64,000 nucleotides of DNA, taken from contig OZ025271.1 in the NCBI GenBank assembly GCA_964019165.1, positions 14,301,759 to 14,365,758 on the forward strand, given 5' to 3'. The notes below the pieces were generated by a model that saw only the letters and a program-made list of their open reading frames with translations, searched no databases and was not told the origin of the DNA. Shown in pieces: positions 1 through 25,160 of the stretch; position 1 is the stretch's first letter, and each line of letters begins with the position of its first letter. The stretch is from Mastigias papua. Its lineage: Eukaryota > Cnidaria > Scyphozoa > Rhizostomeae > Mastigiidae. A program made the position numbers and the translations under genes.

Positions 1-1667
1 CACATTGGGAAAGAGCAAAAGAAGACTCTCTGGTCCATCACCTTCTCAATTAGGAACAAAACACATAAAAAACTGTGCAATGTGTGAAGTTGTCTGTTGG
101 GCACCAAAGAATTCATTTGCATGGATGGCAAAACTTTCTCAATTTCTTCAGACTCTCTTCAAGTTTCAATAAATTTTCTGATTTTACTTAAAAGCAAGTT
201 TTGTCCCATTTTTTCCTGGCCCTATGAGCCCTGATGTCCTTCAATACTACCTGTGCTAGAATATGACGCGCAAAATGATTGATACAAAAGATATTGCTAG
301 AGTCAAGCACCATCTCCTTTCAATTATTCAGTCCTGCACCTTCTACAACATTTATTTACGTTGTGTTTCTTCCAACAGATCTATATATTGTTTTATGACC
401 ACAATGGTCAGACTTCTGTATTAAACATAAGATTTGCATCCTCTGCAACTAATTCAAAATCATGAAGGACATGACAATCTTTCATCGAACTAATTTCTTC
501 ACTAACTGTGCCAAAGATGTTAGACATGTACAAATTCAGTAGTCTCCATTCTACGTTAGAACAGTAACTTGACTGTCCTGTAGTTTATTTTTACATGGTT
601 ACCTCAAGTCTGCTGTTTAACCCATAGCCAAGAACTGGTCGTTAATGGTTTCCTGCTAGTCTTCTAATATTGCCTAAAAATCACATGATTTCTGTACATC
701 AAGGCTCAAGGCATACTATTTGCAGCTGACTTGAAGAACACAGCAACCCTCGACCATATATTGCCATTGAACTTTAAAGGATCATGGCGGCAGTAAAATG
801 ATGCATTGGCTGCGGGGATTGGGGAGCTATTAGCCACATGACACCATTCTGTCAAAAATTAACGACTTTTGCTACATTGTAGGAAAGAATTGCATCACAA
901 TACTACTTCTACCAACTAAACAAAGTGTTGGAATTTATGCACTTCTAATATGAAAAAATGTTGGAAAATGTTTGCTGGTAGCTGCCCCAGAAAATTTCCA
1001 TTGTGCGGTTGCTGGCACATATTTAAGTCGACCATCTCTTGGAATTTATCTGTTTCTAGTTGAATGCATGAATTATGGGATACAAGCTATGTATTAAAAG
1101 TAATATATAGGAAAACTGGAAACGGTTGTTGCAAGGAGATGCCTGAATTGAACTAACATGAAGGACGTAAAGAAATCAGTAGAGATAAATCACAAGGACT
1201 AAACTTAAGAATGCTTCAACATGTACTATGGACCATGGGGTAGCTACACTTTACGAAACCAGCATTGATAATAGCAAAACATTGATATTCCCATAATGCA
1301 TAATTCATGCATTTAACTAGGAACAAATAAATGCCAAGAGATGGTTGAACTAAATCTGCACCAGCAAGTGCGCAGTTATCGGGGAGCTAAAAGTAACAAT
1401 TTTCCAATAGAATATCTGAAAATGGACCTCTGTCGACAAACGGTAAATATCAGATTAGCAGTCTTTAATGGCAAAAAAGACCATTGGATGATACATCTGT
1501 CTGGTAACTACCAATTCCATGAATGGCTTTGACCAATCAGACAAGACTATGATTATGGTGATCATGTTGATGACTATAGTGATTAAGGTGATCATGGGAT
1601 TGATAAGAGTGACAATTTCATCACCAGTCAGAAATGATGTAAAGCAGAAGTAATTTACTAAACTTAC
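1..1667. other. Downstream part of micro-exon gene locus, no feature recognised
   Basis: The minus-strand micro-exon gene must continue here, because its last visible exon (1668-1691) ends in phase 1 with a GTAAGT donor and no stop. I could not identify a further exon with matching phase and convincing splice sites. No transposon ends, tRNA-like boxes or long frames are visible. Confidence 0.5.
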
Positions 1668-13195
<11,528 letters not shown>

Positions 13196-14661
13196 TATCT
13201 TGAATATCTACAAAGCAAAGTTTAGTTTAAATCAAATATTGAAAATTAGCAAAAATTTTCCTTTACAAAAATTCTTGTAACCAACCACTTGCATTTGCTA
13301 TTGTTCTAATGTGTCTGGTATATAACATTGGCCATCTTCAATCAATGGTGAGAAAGTAGAACTTAGGGGGTCCGACATGACAAAAGACTTGAACGTCTTC
13401 ATCATTTTTACAGGTTAAAATGCAAAGGCACATCATGAAAATATTAAGAAAATAAGGAGATCTGCAAAAGGAGATTTTGGTCAACAAAAGGCCACTTGGT
13501 TGGGAAAACTGAAAGTGGAAGCACAACATGTAAGCACTGGGGATGGGGGCTGGAGGAACACAATTTGCTTGATAAGGATAAAAACGAGTTGTAGTTGGAT
13601 AGCTCCTTACTATCTGCGTTAGGGAGTTAACGAGCCTAGTCATGCAGTTTTGAAAAGTTCCACTCTCCCTTCGTACTTCTATATATTGAATGAATAGAGG
13701 GCTTTCTTGTGAACATCATCAGACCATTGCAAATGAAAACAAAACAGGATTCGTAGAACTGGTTTCTTTAACTTGAATGCACACGATAAGATGATCCAGA
13801 TCCTATTAAAACTATTTTAATCCTATCACAATTAATCTAGTAATGTATGAATAAAGTATTGTTTATGAATTCATAGAATCCCTTCAATTATTTAATGATC
13901 TTGTTATTATGGAATTCGCTCTTTGGTGCCTTCCAACGAATCAGATAAAAGATCATCCTACATCAAATATCACATGATGGTATTTATGGTTGCAAACATG
14001 CGCTATATGACCATTCAACTGTAAACCCCTCTCTGCTAACAAATCGTTGTAAACAGACCAGGTGGTGTAATGCTTGAGTACTTTTCAAACCTATTTATAG
14101 TGTCAATACTCATATTTCAGTAGCCGTGATCCTTTCTTCTGACGATACCATCGCATGGGATTTAAATATACCTCATCTTAACATAACCAGGGGCCGATAT
14201 ACAACAGGGCGTGTGTATGGGAGGAGGGGGTTGATACATTCCTTAATGTTTCGCTGTTAATTTGAAAGCCTCTATTCCAAAGGTAAAATAATCGCCAAGA
14301 GTCCTGGGACACTTTGCACTTTTTGTATTCTGCAATGCACTTTCATTACCATCTACCAACTGAAAGAATGTTGGTTATCTGGATAACTATGCGAGACAAT
14401 AGGAAATTTCATGCGCACGCTAACTCCAAGTGTCCAACTGGTGAACGAATATTGTTCTAAAGGGAAGGGGGGGTGCGTTTATGTAGCAATGATAACAATC
14501 CGTAGAGGATTTTTTTCATCAGTTTCCTGTAAGTATCCCAAAGACTCTTGGCGAGTACATATTGTATAACCCACTTATGCGTCGTGTAGGCAAAAGAAGA
14601 ACACAGTGTATCCACAATTGCATTCAAACAGATTACGTCCTTCGTATATTGTTATTCTAAT

Positions 14662-14870
<209 letters not shown>

Positions 14871-14871
<1 letters not shown>

Positions 14872-14940
14872 CTAACCCTAAGCCCCCATCCAAAAAGCAT
14901 CAAAAATAAACAGACCCTGGGCTAATTCAAGGGTTTACGG
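14871..14940. mobile_element. Right-end fragment of the CCGTAAATCC MITE family
   Basis: Matches the right part of the 9197-9504 copy (AAAAAGCATCAAAAAT, then AATTCAAGGGTTTACGG) and ends at a TA. The left part is replaced by (TA)n. Confidence 0.65.
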
Positions 14941-14945
14941 TATAC

Positions 14946-15940
14946 ACCTGTTTTATATATTTCTGTTAGAAGCAGAACCGCACCATGCAATTAGTTAAAA
15001 CGACTATCTGCAATATCTCAAAATACAATCTCAGTGAATAATTGGGGAGCACGGCCTGCCCTGTGCCTCCACTGCCATTGGGCCTGAATACCGTTCTAGT
15101 CTAAAAGAAAATTAGATGGCTGAGGGATAACCAGAACCAGATCCGAAAGAGCCATGACACATTACTTCAACATCAAACCCATGATATTGCATCTATAACA
15201 GTATCTCTTTCCTATCATTCTGCATTCCTATACAATCGGAATATCTACACATGATACACCACTTATCATATTCTATAAAAGCATATCACAGGCCCGTAGA
15301 CAGCTGAACCGGATTGGGGGTACCCCACTTTTTATCGTCTTTTTCGACTTTTGGCATCGTAAAGAGTAACTTCGTATAAAATTTACGGCGATTTGGCGGA
15401 ACCCTAAACTGCAAATCCGCCCGTTTCCCTTATATATAACACAACATGATCGATGCTTTTCGGCATCAATCCCGATTGCAGAGTGCGGCCTGTCTCAAAA
15501 CGATCTCAAGTACCCCCGAGCAAAAGGTCATGTGTACAAGTGTGCAGTTGGTTTCAGGTTTGCACTAGTTATTTTCTGACTTTCACGCTTTTCAAAATAA
15601 GACCATTTCAGTTATTTTTGTTGACCTCGAAAAAGTCTATCAACTGCATATGCATATGCACGTCAATGATTTTCTTAATTATATGAAAGCTGGCAAATAT
15701 TCAAATTAATCAACCAAACCACACCCTAGTGCGCGTACAGTGTTGCTTGTTTTGTCTTCAAGCCTAAAGAATGATGACGCCATGATGCCTTCGCTTCCCA
15801 GAAGACAAAACGGCCTAACATACAATCGTATCCTAACATCACTTCCCAGTATCAATCGATCAACGTCATCATAAATTTCAACACTATGGCGATTAACCTC
15901 ACAGAAACACAAACGAAATCAGATTGACAAAGTTGTACTT
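14946..15940. other. First intron, nothing specific
   Basis: No exons, element ends or RNA genes recognised. Confidence 0.4.
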
Positions 15941-15942
15941 AC

Positions 15943-16060
15943 CACTAAAGACGTAAAAATCTTCACTCAAATAACAAACAACGGTAACTTGCTTGCAACA
16001 AGGAAATTCGCAGACACGGAAGCACAAGAGCGTAACAAGCAAACAAAACAACGAATACAA
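15943..16060 (-). promoter_or_regulatory. Non-coding first exon and likely promoter side of the micro-exon gene
   Basis: On the minus strand a GTAAGT donor begins at 15942. The sequence before it has no ATG in the nearest 120 bases, and the next exon (13177-13207) carries the first ATG, so this fits a 5' untranslated exon. The upper limit is a guess; no TATA box was recognised. Two similar CAG/GTAAGT donors on the minus strand at about 18890 and 20770 (in the duplicated block) might be alternative first exons; this is inference. Confidence 0.4.
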
Positions 16061-17177
16061 ATGTACACAAAGGGAATTGTCTCAAATCATGTGATCTGTC
16101 TCCATGCATTATATCCATTCACAATACGTAGGTAATTTCCCCAGAAAACTCACACACCCACACGTGCTTACTGAGTTTCTGGAAAGCAAAGTTTAATACA
16201 CAAACGTCCGTTAACGGCCTCCAACCCCCTAAACTTTCTGTTCAATGAACAGATATCAGTAAGAAAATACAAAGAAGGAAAAGTGGATTGTAGCACGTGA
16301 TCACTAGTAGATGATCATTGAAAGGTGAATGTCTCCTCCGCATTACAGATAACAACAAACAACAAAGCAACATAAAATGACAATACTTCTTTTCTTTAAA
16401 TCCAAACAAAAGACTCAAATGACTCCAGTTTAATGTTCCGAATCCCTATTATTTGCTTTCTTTTATGTAATGAATAGAGATTTGTGTTTGAGTCTCCCGA
16501 TTTCTTTAACTCCATTAGGTAGGATCCATTTGTAACTAATCGTCTCTTTCAAATTAAGAGATGATTTTATCAGCATGGAATTCTAAGCAAATTGCTCTCT
16601 GTTCAATAAGGTTGCTATTTATACCAAAAACATATCGATGCAACTTGTGTTAATGTAAATAGTAAGCTTAGGCCAAATGATTCGATTTTCCATTCGATTT
16701 CATTTGGCTTCAAAGTCGAGCATTTTCGAATATGTCCAGCAAGATTATTTGAGTTTTCGCTCGACTTTTAACTCCACTTCTGCGTTTTGTTGGTGTCTAC
16801 AAGCTGACAAATATTTTGCATAGAAGATATTTTCCCGCCATATGACACGCCATATCACATACTTTCAACTTTTCACTAAATTTCTCCCTCAACAAAACCT
16901 CAGATGGAAAATCAAGTCATCTTCACACAGCTTCTAAAGCACCAAGTTTGCAATTCATAGCATTTTGCTAGATAGGTCCTTTGTGAAAATTGTGAAATTA
17001 AAAAGTGTCCACATTGGGTCACACAAATGTTCTGGGTATTTAGGACAGAGCATTATGTGTTAGCAAGTCCTTTATCAATCGGTTCTGTTACAAATTATAG
17101 CTTACACCATCTACGCTTTTAAAGCCACTTCATAATAAACCATAGCAGAACGGGGGTCCTAAAGAAAAGAAGTTTAA
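16061..17177. other. Upstream region of the micro-exon gene, nothing specific
   Basis: No long frames, transposon ends or promoter elements that I can support. Confidence 0.4.
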
Positions 17178-17253
17178 GGGGCTCTAGGGGCTCTAGGGGC
17201 TCTAGGGGCTCTAGGGGCTCTAGGGGCTCTAGGGGCTCTAGGGGCTCTAGGGG
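17178..17253. repeat. 9-bp minisatellite, (GGGGCTCTA)8
   Basis: Eight perfect tandem units plus a terminal GGGG. The perfection suggests recent expansion. The G4 runs every nine bases could form a G-quadruplex on this strand. Confidence 0.95.
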
Positions 17254-17378
17254 CATCGCAGATTGTCTGTTCGATCCCGTCTATGAGAATGAATCAGTAA
17301 ATGCTTGTGGAGAATTGCCATGACCCATCCATTGAGAGCAACACTTCCATTGCAAAACTTTCCATTATGCTCTTTGCG

Positions 17379-17875
17379 TAGGGGCTTATTTGAGTAGAGC
17401 GCTTATTCCGAATTCGAGGGGGCCGAGCTATTATCTAAAAATATTGTCTGGCAGTGATTCTTGTTGAAGGACAGAATATGATGTCATAGATTTTTGCCCT
17501 TGAAAAGACTTTGTTTGCAAAGAATGTAGCTATCATATGTCAATATGGAATTGAGGGGGTGAGATCACTCCTGTCGCCCTTTGCTCAGCACAAGCCAACT
17601 AATGTTGTCTCTATTTGTTTTTGTTTATTTATGTTTACCTCTTACTATCAAAAGCCTTTGAAATAGAGAATGGAAGGAAAGCACTCATTGCCCCACTAGG
17701 GTAGTAACTCCTATTCTCCAAAGTATTAAAAGAACAGTTAAAATTTCGGCATTAGCCTCTACCAACTTCCATGCTATCATGTGGGATGGGGGCTTATTCA
17801 AGGGGGCTTGTTAACAATTTGAAGTTGTAGCATGGCGGCATATTCCAGGACGGGGGGTTACTCGATTACTTACAG
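17379..17875. mobile_element. MITE, CCGTAAATCC family, diverged copy
   Basis: The right end is recognisable (GGGGCTTATTCAAGGGGGCT, then CTCGATTACTTACAG before TA at 17876-17877). The left end is less certain (GGGGCTTATTTGAGTAG near 17380). Internal sequence differs from the short copies. Confidence 0.5.
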
Positions 17876-18016
17876 TATCTAGCATCTACACTTAAACTCA
17901 TTGCCAAGTGACTGAAAAATCATTAAATATTCCCCCGTCGTATAAGATGAAGCTCAATACAATGGTTGCATAGTCACTAACACATAGCTTCTTACTTTTC
18001 TACAATTCTACGTCAT

Positions 18017-18249
18017 GAAAAGTGAAAGTACGAGAAAATAACCGACCCGAGCGGGATCGAACTCGCGACCCCTGACATTGTACGTCGGTGCTCTACCAAC
18101 TGAGCTATCGGGGCACGCTTCCAAATCGTTGCTCAAGGGTAGGTCATTTGCTCGCACCGCCCCTCTCTTAACCAATTTGCACAGGGGAGCCATCGCAGCT
18201 CCATCGCAATGTGCATTGGACCTGCTGTTGAGAGAGGACTGCTCACACC
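18017..18249 (-). mobile_element. tRNA-derived SINE, composite copy with 13-bp target duplication
   Basis: Flanked by AATTCTACGTCAT at 18004-18016 and 18250-18262. On the minus strand it reads 3' tail of one unit (GGTGTGAGCAGTCC to ATTGCGATGG) followed by the tRNA-like head (A box TAGCTCAGTTGGTAGAGC, B box GAGTTCGATCCCGC) and body start of a second unit. So a fused dimer moved as one. The acceptor arm nearly pairs, but the anticodon loop (GTACAAT) makes a working tRNA unlikely. Confidence 0.75.
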
Positions 18250-18714
18250 AATTCTACGTCATATTTATATTAGACCTTCTTTTTGTAAATTTTACCACTA
18301 TTTCTTTTGTAAATTGCAAGACAAGTTTTTAACATGATCCCCAACACTAGTAGGGGGCCTTTAAAAATAATAGTTGATCATCTGATTATGGGCTAAATCG
18401 GATGGAATGATCTACTGAAGAGGCCACAATGTGAAAAAGAATGAAATGAATAAAATGTTGTCGGCAACATTAGAAGAGCATTGAGAAGTGTCAGAAAACG
18501 CCTGTTTCTGTTATTTACGTCTGTTTCTAAGTAAGAAGGGAGATTCGGAGTTGCTCCATCTAGGAAATCGCGTTGTGCTCAAGGAAATGGGGGATAGCTG
18601 CCCTACTAAACATTCAAATGCCACAAAATTAACCATAGCTTTAGTAATAGCATAAGCATAGCATTCATCGTTTTATTCCTTAATATTTTCATTTTATGTG
18701 CATTTTCATGCAAC

Positions 18715-20545
18715 TTCAAATAGCTTTAAGTGAAGTTATCAACGCTAACTGGAGGGTCGCATCGTAGAGTTTGAATCAAAACATGATGGCCTATTCACCA
18801 TTTTATAATTTTTGACGTTAAAAACTGACATACTATGCAAGTAATACCTCGATGAACTATAGCTTTTAAACAATGCAACTTACCTGATAAGAAATTATCT
18901 CGGAAATGCAGAGTCTCCTGATAAAACGCTCAAGTTCAACTAACAACTCGACATTCAACGAACGAGCCACAAAGAAGTGAAACAAGGAAGCTAAAATGAG
19001 ACTAAGTACTTCATGTGCATGGGTATCCAATTTAAAATTAGACATCAAACCGTACAGAAGCGAGAGGGTTGCAATATAAGACGTGAGGGGTGACAGGCCT
19101 AATTCCAATGAAACAGGCAATGAAATGGAGATCAGTTACATTATATTACTAAACAATCCTAAATTGCATTGAAGTACGTCAGATTACAATGATGTGCACG
19201 GAGAAAGGGACTTGAACTCTTATCCTACCAATACGAAACTACATTTGGAAGTACTTACATATACCTGTTGAGCAAATAGATAGCGGACTCTTTCATCATG
19301 ATAGCTTTTATCACGAAATGTTGAAATAGGAGGCATCATTTTGTCAGGTAACATTTCTACGTTTCTGCAAGTTTTGTTTATTGTATCAAAATGCCTTAAC
19401 CATTTCTCATGGACACATTTTAGATCATCTCAGTTACGTCTTCATCGTCTGTTTAATTGAGAAGTGGCTTTAGTTTTTGATAACAACGTTTTCGTGCAGT
19501 CTTCAGGTTTGCACATTGTATATAAATGTATTATCTGTTAGCAGACTTTTGGAATATATTAGTCAACATCGTATCCTGCAGTAGCAAGATAGGTATAATG
19601 ACTTGGACGCTTAATGAATTTCTACTCGTTTGCTGTTGCAAAAGATTCGTGTCAGCATACCAACTATTCCCATGGACGATGGAGCTAAAGAGGCCGGGGG
19701 GCCTGGATAAGTGATGCATGGATTGAGGGAGCGTAGGAGTTTAATGTCTCCTAATTTTCATTAAATTTTGTAAAAACAATTTGGTCATGCAACAGAATAT
19801 TTAGCGTGAATTGGAGAGTGTGGCTAAATCGCAGTATTGTTTCCATTGTTATGGAATATACAGTTAGGTAAAGATGACACAGTTGGTCATTTTGTCAGGA
19901 CGCCCCCTCCCCAAATTAAATTGTCTAGGTGCACCATTGTCCTGAGGGTTTGTTATCCCTCTATCTATTATAGAACAAGATACTTTTTAAAGCCCAATAC
20001 TGTAATTTTATGTTTTAAACCATCTCTATATAAGTTTCATTCTTCTTCTATGAATTTAAGAAATTAAAGTGATTATGATGCCAATCGCTAATAGTAGATG
20101 AAATGGAATAAATCAACAAAACTGTAAAACTGATGCTCATTTTTCATGTGAAACCGTAAATGGTGACTTCTAGCATCCTCTTTATCTCCATTCAGTACTT
20201 TCTGTATAGCTACATTTCTGTCTCTAAAATTGAACTACCCCCCCCCCAGGCTCCCCCGATAAGAATATTGCTCTGCCTAATGCAATGAACTGAATAATGA
20301 GCAACAGCCTCTGTTTGTAGAGTATGCTTATTCCGCATACGAGGTAATTGAAATAGATCATCCATAAAGCTTATTTCTGTGTGAGCATTGCAACGTTCTC
20401 ATCAAAATCAGGCTGTGCATTGTGCATCAGTGGAAATCCCTTTGTCATTTCTTCGAATTGATAACAAACTTGAGTCTATGAATACGAACTGGTTATTTGC
20501 TACAACGATATTAATGCAAATTTGCAGATGTGAACATGGCTATCA
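18715..20545. repeat. Tandem duplication, copy A (~1.83 kb)
   Basis: Aligns along its length with 20546-23225. Shared marks in order: GGAGGGTCGCATC, TGCAACTTACCTGATAAGAA, AGTACTTCATGTG, TGCACATTGTATATAAAT, a C-run with CCCC, and the CCTC...ACGAGGTAATTG hairpin. Copy A lacks the three elements inserted in copy B and thus shows their empty sites. On the minus strand a CAG/GTAAGT donor near 18890 is kept in both copies. A frame at 18866-19120 exists only in A and is probably not a gene. Confidence 0.75.
20308..20344 (+). other. CCTC...GAGG hairpin, member 1
   Basis: Outer stem CCTC/GAGG with an inner inverted repeat GTATGC/GCATAC. A similar fold occurs at 22993-23029 and 43330-43366 with different inner stems. 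All three are followed by GTA. Confidence 0.4.
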
Positions 20546-20961
20546 ACCATTAATGCAACTGTAATTATCCTTTTTCACCCTTAACCGGAGGATCGTATCA
20601 TTGTGTTTGAAGCCAATTTTGGTGGCCTACCTAAATGTAGGTAGGCCTTGTAATTGTATGTTGCAAGGCCAATTCACTATTTTGTAACTTGAAATGTTTA
20701 AACACTTTTGTATTATGCAAACAACAACACGAGAAATTGTAGTATTTTAACAATGCAACTTACCTGATAAGAAAATATAGTGGAAATGTAGCGTATCTTG
20801 ATAAAATTTTCACATTCAACTAATACGTTGATTTTCTACGAATGACGCCACATAGAAAATGAAATAAGGAAGCCTAAGTGAGACTAAGTACTTCATGTGT
20901 ATACGTATCCAATTCAAAATGAAGTGTCCAACCAGATTGATGGTTACAATATAAGTAAGAT

Positions 20962-21363
20962 CCCAGGAGGGGTACTTATTACATCTCTATACGGGGGGTC
21001 TGGTCCATGTCAGCACTTTGTAGCGGAACCCCAAATATTAAGTCACAGTTTAGAGGAGGCCCAAATATTGAGTCTCAAAATTGTTTAAGAATTGTTCCAA
21101 ACATTAAAGTGTGGACAATATAAGATTATCTTTGTCATATTTATGGTATTAAAACGTTATAATTTGTTTTTCTTTTATAACTTTGTTGTCAATTCTAAGA
21201 CCCAAAATATTGAATGTTTCTTATGCTGTAATTCTCAAACCCCAAATATTGACTTTTTAAAGCTGTTCTTCACAGACCCAAATATGCTTGCATTTTTAAA
21301 ACCTCAGACCCTAAATATTGACATGGACCCCCGTATAGAGAAGTAGGAAGTAACCCTCCTGGG
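20962..21363. mobile_element. 402-bp non-autonomous element with 8-bp target duplication
   Basis: Terminal inverted repeats start CCCAGGAGGG and continue with TCTCTATACGGGGG. The flanks AGTAAGAT (20954-20961 and 21364-21371) are identical. Inside are several copies of CCCAAATATTGA. An 8-bp duplication suits a hAT-type element. The duplicated block copy A has the uninserted site near 19080. Confidence 0.8.
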
Positions 21364-21554
21364 AGTAAGATTTAAAGGGAGAAGTCAAAGACTAAAATCC
21401 AATGAAAAGGCGATGAAATGGAGATCAATTGGATAATATCGATTTAATCCGTCATTGCACTGTGACGTACGTCAGATTACGAGACGGTGCAGGGATAAAA
21501 GGACTTTAACTCTTACCACATCCAAATGGAAATACATTTAGAAGTATCTGCGTA

Positions 21555-21866
21555 CAGTAAATCCTCGAATTGGCCATCCCACGATAAGCCCCCCTTGAAT
21601 AAGTCCCATTGAAAGCACTTCAAATTGCTACTAAGCCCCCATCCTTGAGTACACCGCACACCAAATGATGGTAAATACTTTGATAAAGACTAGTAATTCA
21701 ATGTTGACTGTTCGTTTAGTATTATGATGGGGAATAGAAGCTTTGACAATGAACTTTTTATGTGACATAGGTCAATTAATTTTATAGCGCCCGCGTTCGA
21801 ATAAGCTCAGCCCAATTGATGTCAAAAATGTATAAGCAATCAAGTAACTAATTTGAGGATTTTATG
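21555..21866. mobile_element. MITE, CCGTAAATCC family, copy in the duplication
   Basis: Left end CAGTAAATCCTCGAATTGGC after TA at 21553-21554; right end is the complement of CATAAAATCCTCAAATTAG. Absent at the matching place in copy A (about 19258). Confidence 0.7.
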
Positions 21867-22381
21867 ATATAGTTTTTGAGGTAGCGGACACTTGTAACTT
21901 GCGGAGACTTGTAGCTTGCGGACATTTGTAGCAGCTTGCGGACACTTGTAACTTGCCAACACTTTTAGCTTGATATAGCAAACATCGACTTCACACACGA
22001 ATTATCGGTATCCACTGACTTTGGTGGTAATCCACTTATGATTTTTCTGTTGTTTCATCAAAGTAGTTTCTATGACGAAATGTTGAAGTAAGAAGCTCAT
22101 CATATTGTCAGCTGACACTCCCTACGATTCTGCCAGTTTGTTTCACTGTACCAAAATTTCTTAAGAACTTCTCATCGGCACATTTTAGATTGTTTCAGTT
22201 ATGCCTTCATTGCTTTTCTTTTATTTGAGAAGTGGTTTTTATTTTGATAACAACATTTTCATGCAGTCGTCACGCTTGCACATTGTATATAAATATATTA
22301 TCTGTTAGTCTACTTTCAAAATATTTTAACCAGTGTCGTTTCCTTTAGCAGCAAAATAAAATGACTTGGATGCTCAGTGAA

Positions 22382-22536
22382 CAGGGACGTAGCAACCGGG
22401 GGGGAGCGAGAGGGACCATGGCCCCTACTTTTTAGCAAACTATGCAAAAGCGTCCCTTTGAAGCCCGAAATGGGATTGGTAATGTGTCCCTTTTAGGACT
22501 TGGCCCCCCACTTTTTTTATGCTTCCTACGCCCCTG
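22382..22536. mobile_element. 155-bp hAT-type MITE
   Basis: Ends CAGGGACGTAGCAA and complement of CAGGGGCGTAGGAA. The 8-bp target duplication is TCAGTGAA (22374-22381) and CCAGTGAA (22537-22544). Copy A has the single site (CTTAATGAATTTC near 19610). Ends and duplication length both fit hAT. Confidence 0.85.
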
Positions 22537-22992
22537 CCAGTGAATTTCTATCAGCTTCCTGTTGTGCAAAATTTGTGCTACTATACCGTCCATTCCAATT
22601 GACGACGGAGGTCTAATTGATCGGAGGGCCTAGCGGATTATAGCCCCTCTAACTTTTCTAGACCAGGTATTTCCAAACAATCGAATACTGCAATCCTATT
22701 TGTTTTGAAGTAACTTTGTATAAGCTTTCATTCTTTTGGTATGAGTTTAACAAATCGACTTTGATGCCAATCACCAATATTATACATAGGGATTTAATTA
22801 ATCAAGCTATCGATAAAACTGAAGCCTAGTTTACAAATTGTGGCTTCTAGCATCCTCTTGATCACCAGTCACTACTTTATATATACCACATTGCTTGTCT
22901 CAACAAATGAGCAGCCCCCACCCCCCCCCCGTTTCCCCAATAAAATAGAAGTATTTTCCTGCTGACCCTAATACAATGAATTGAATAACGAG

Positions 22993-23029
22993 CCTCTGTA
23001 TGCAGGCAGCTTTTATTCTACATACGAGG
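22993..23029 (+). other. CCTC...GAGG hairpin, member 2
   Basis: CCTC-TGTATG paired with CATAC-GAGG with one bulge. Paralogue of member 1 within the tandem duplication. Confidence 0.4.
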
Positions 23030-23867
23030 TAATTGCAATAGATCATCAATAAAATTTGTTTCTGTATCAGCATGGTTAGATTATTATCAACACCAGGCTA
23101 ACCATTGTGTATCATTGGAAATCTTTTCATCATTACTTGGAATGGAATAGAACCTCGAGTAACTGATTACCCACTGGTTACTTGCAATAGCGATATCGAT
23201 GAAACTCTGGAAATGTGAACATTGCTAGCAGCAATACTCATGGTGAATGGGCCTAACTTGTGAAACAATACAAATTCAGAGCTTTTGACACAGGTGAGCA
23301 ATCTGAGTTGAGATAGCCTGAAATATTGTCATATTCTGATGAGCCTTGATTGATCTATGTCAGGACGACTCAGTGAAGCAATTTCGATTTCACATTCTGT
23401 AACTTTTATATTAATTCATATTAATTCATATTAATTAATGAACTACAATAATTCATTCTAATTTGCGCTATATAAATTATTGTCATTTTTAATCTAGGTT
23501 TCGAATTCATTCCTTCATCGTAGTTTATATCCTGATACATCAGTATGACAGGAAGAAGCATCAAAAATGTATTGAATGTAAAATGCACGAGGGAATTCGA
23601 ATAAGCACCACCATGCCAAAATTGTTTATACGCCGATTTTGAAGAAAAAGAGTCTTCCCTCAATTGAAACCAATGGCGTAAGACAATCGCCGGGGACTCT
23701 TAGGAATAAATTATTTGACGCAAAGACTTGTATGTATATACCGTAATGCTTCGATTAAGCGTTTATTAAGTTATGTGATATTTTAGGGGGCGTCTACTCG
23801 AAAGAGGCATTTAATAGAGAGGAAATTTATTGAATTTTTGTACCTGTTCCTTCCTAGACAATAGGCA

Positions 23868-24049
<182 letters not shown>

Positions 24050-24170
24050 TCCTGGTTACTCGCTAGCTACTGAATGTATATATATATACATATATATTTA
24101 TATATATATATATATATAATTATATACACTCAAATAGCTCCAATCATAAAGAAATTTTTAAAGACATAAA

Positions 24171-24628
<458 letters not shown>

Positions 24629-24673
24629 ATTTATGTAATTTATATACGTTGTGGATGCGGCTTAGGTTTAGTT

Positions 24674-24781
<108 letters not shown>

Positions 24782-24816
24782 TGCATAGAGTTTGCAAAAA
24801 ATATCTAAATCTAAGC

Positions 24817-24926
24817 TCAAAAAACGTCTAAGTCTAGTTCACAGTCATTATCAACATCGTCGTCCTTGATGACATTTTTGGAGCAGGTTCTGTTACGTCT
24901 TCTTCCATTACTTCAAATGGGTTTTC
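24817..24926 (-). pseudogene. Acidic C-terminal coding remnant, possible transposase tail
   Basis: On the minus strand the frame reads ENPFEVMEEDVTEPAPK, then after a one-base shift in an A-run, [19 protein letters not shown] and a stop at 24819-24817. Acidic tails end many pogo/Tigger transposases and the remnant lies inside an element with pogo-like ends. The catalytic part is not visible. It could equally be the end of an unrelated gene. Confidence 0.4.
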
Positions 24927-25160
24927 ATGTAAGCTTCCCGCATTAAAATATTAAGCTCTTCCATCAGCACACTTTTTGCCTTCTTTAAAGCAGGAAATCA
25001 TCTCATCTTTTCTGCCATCAACTGATAACGACAACAGGGGCATCTGTTCGAAGGGGGCGTTTAATAGAATAAAGCGGTTATTGACAAAAAAATTAAAATA
25101 GGGAGTGTTTATTCGAGGGGAGTTAAGAAGAAGGGATCGTTTAATCACAGCATTACGGTA

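Larger units (their letters stand above)
20546..23225. repeat. Tandem duplication, copy B with three insertions
   Basis: Same order of marks as copy A. The extra ~0.85 kb is explained by elements at 20962-21363, 21555-21866 and 22382-22536 plus their target duplications; without them the copy is about 1.8 kb. Confidence 0.75.

Noticed and set aside
18035..18112. tRNA gene on minus (anticodon loop GTACAAT)
   Set aside because: Nearly folds, but sits within an element with a 13-bp target duplication, has a mismatched anticodon stem and shares flanks with the 8.5 kb SINE.
18866..19120. 84-codon minus frame in duplication copy A
   Set aside because: The same stretch in copy B has several stops; only the donor near its end is kept.
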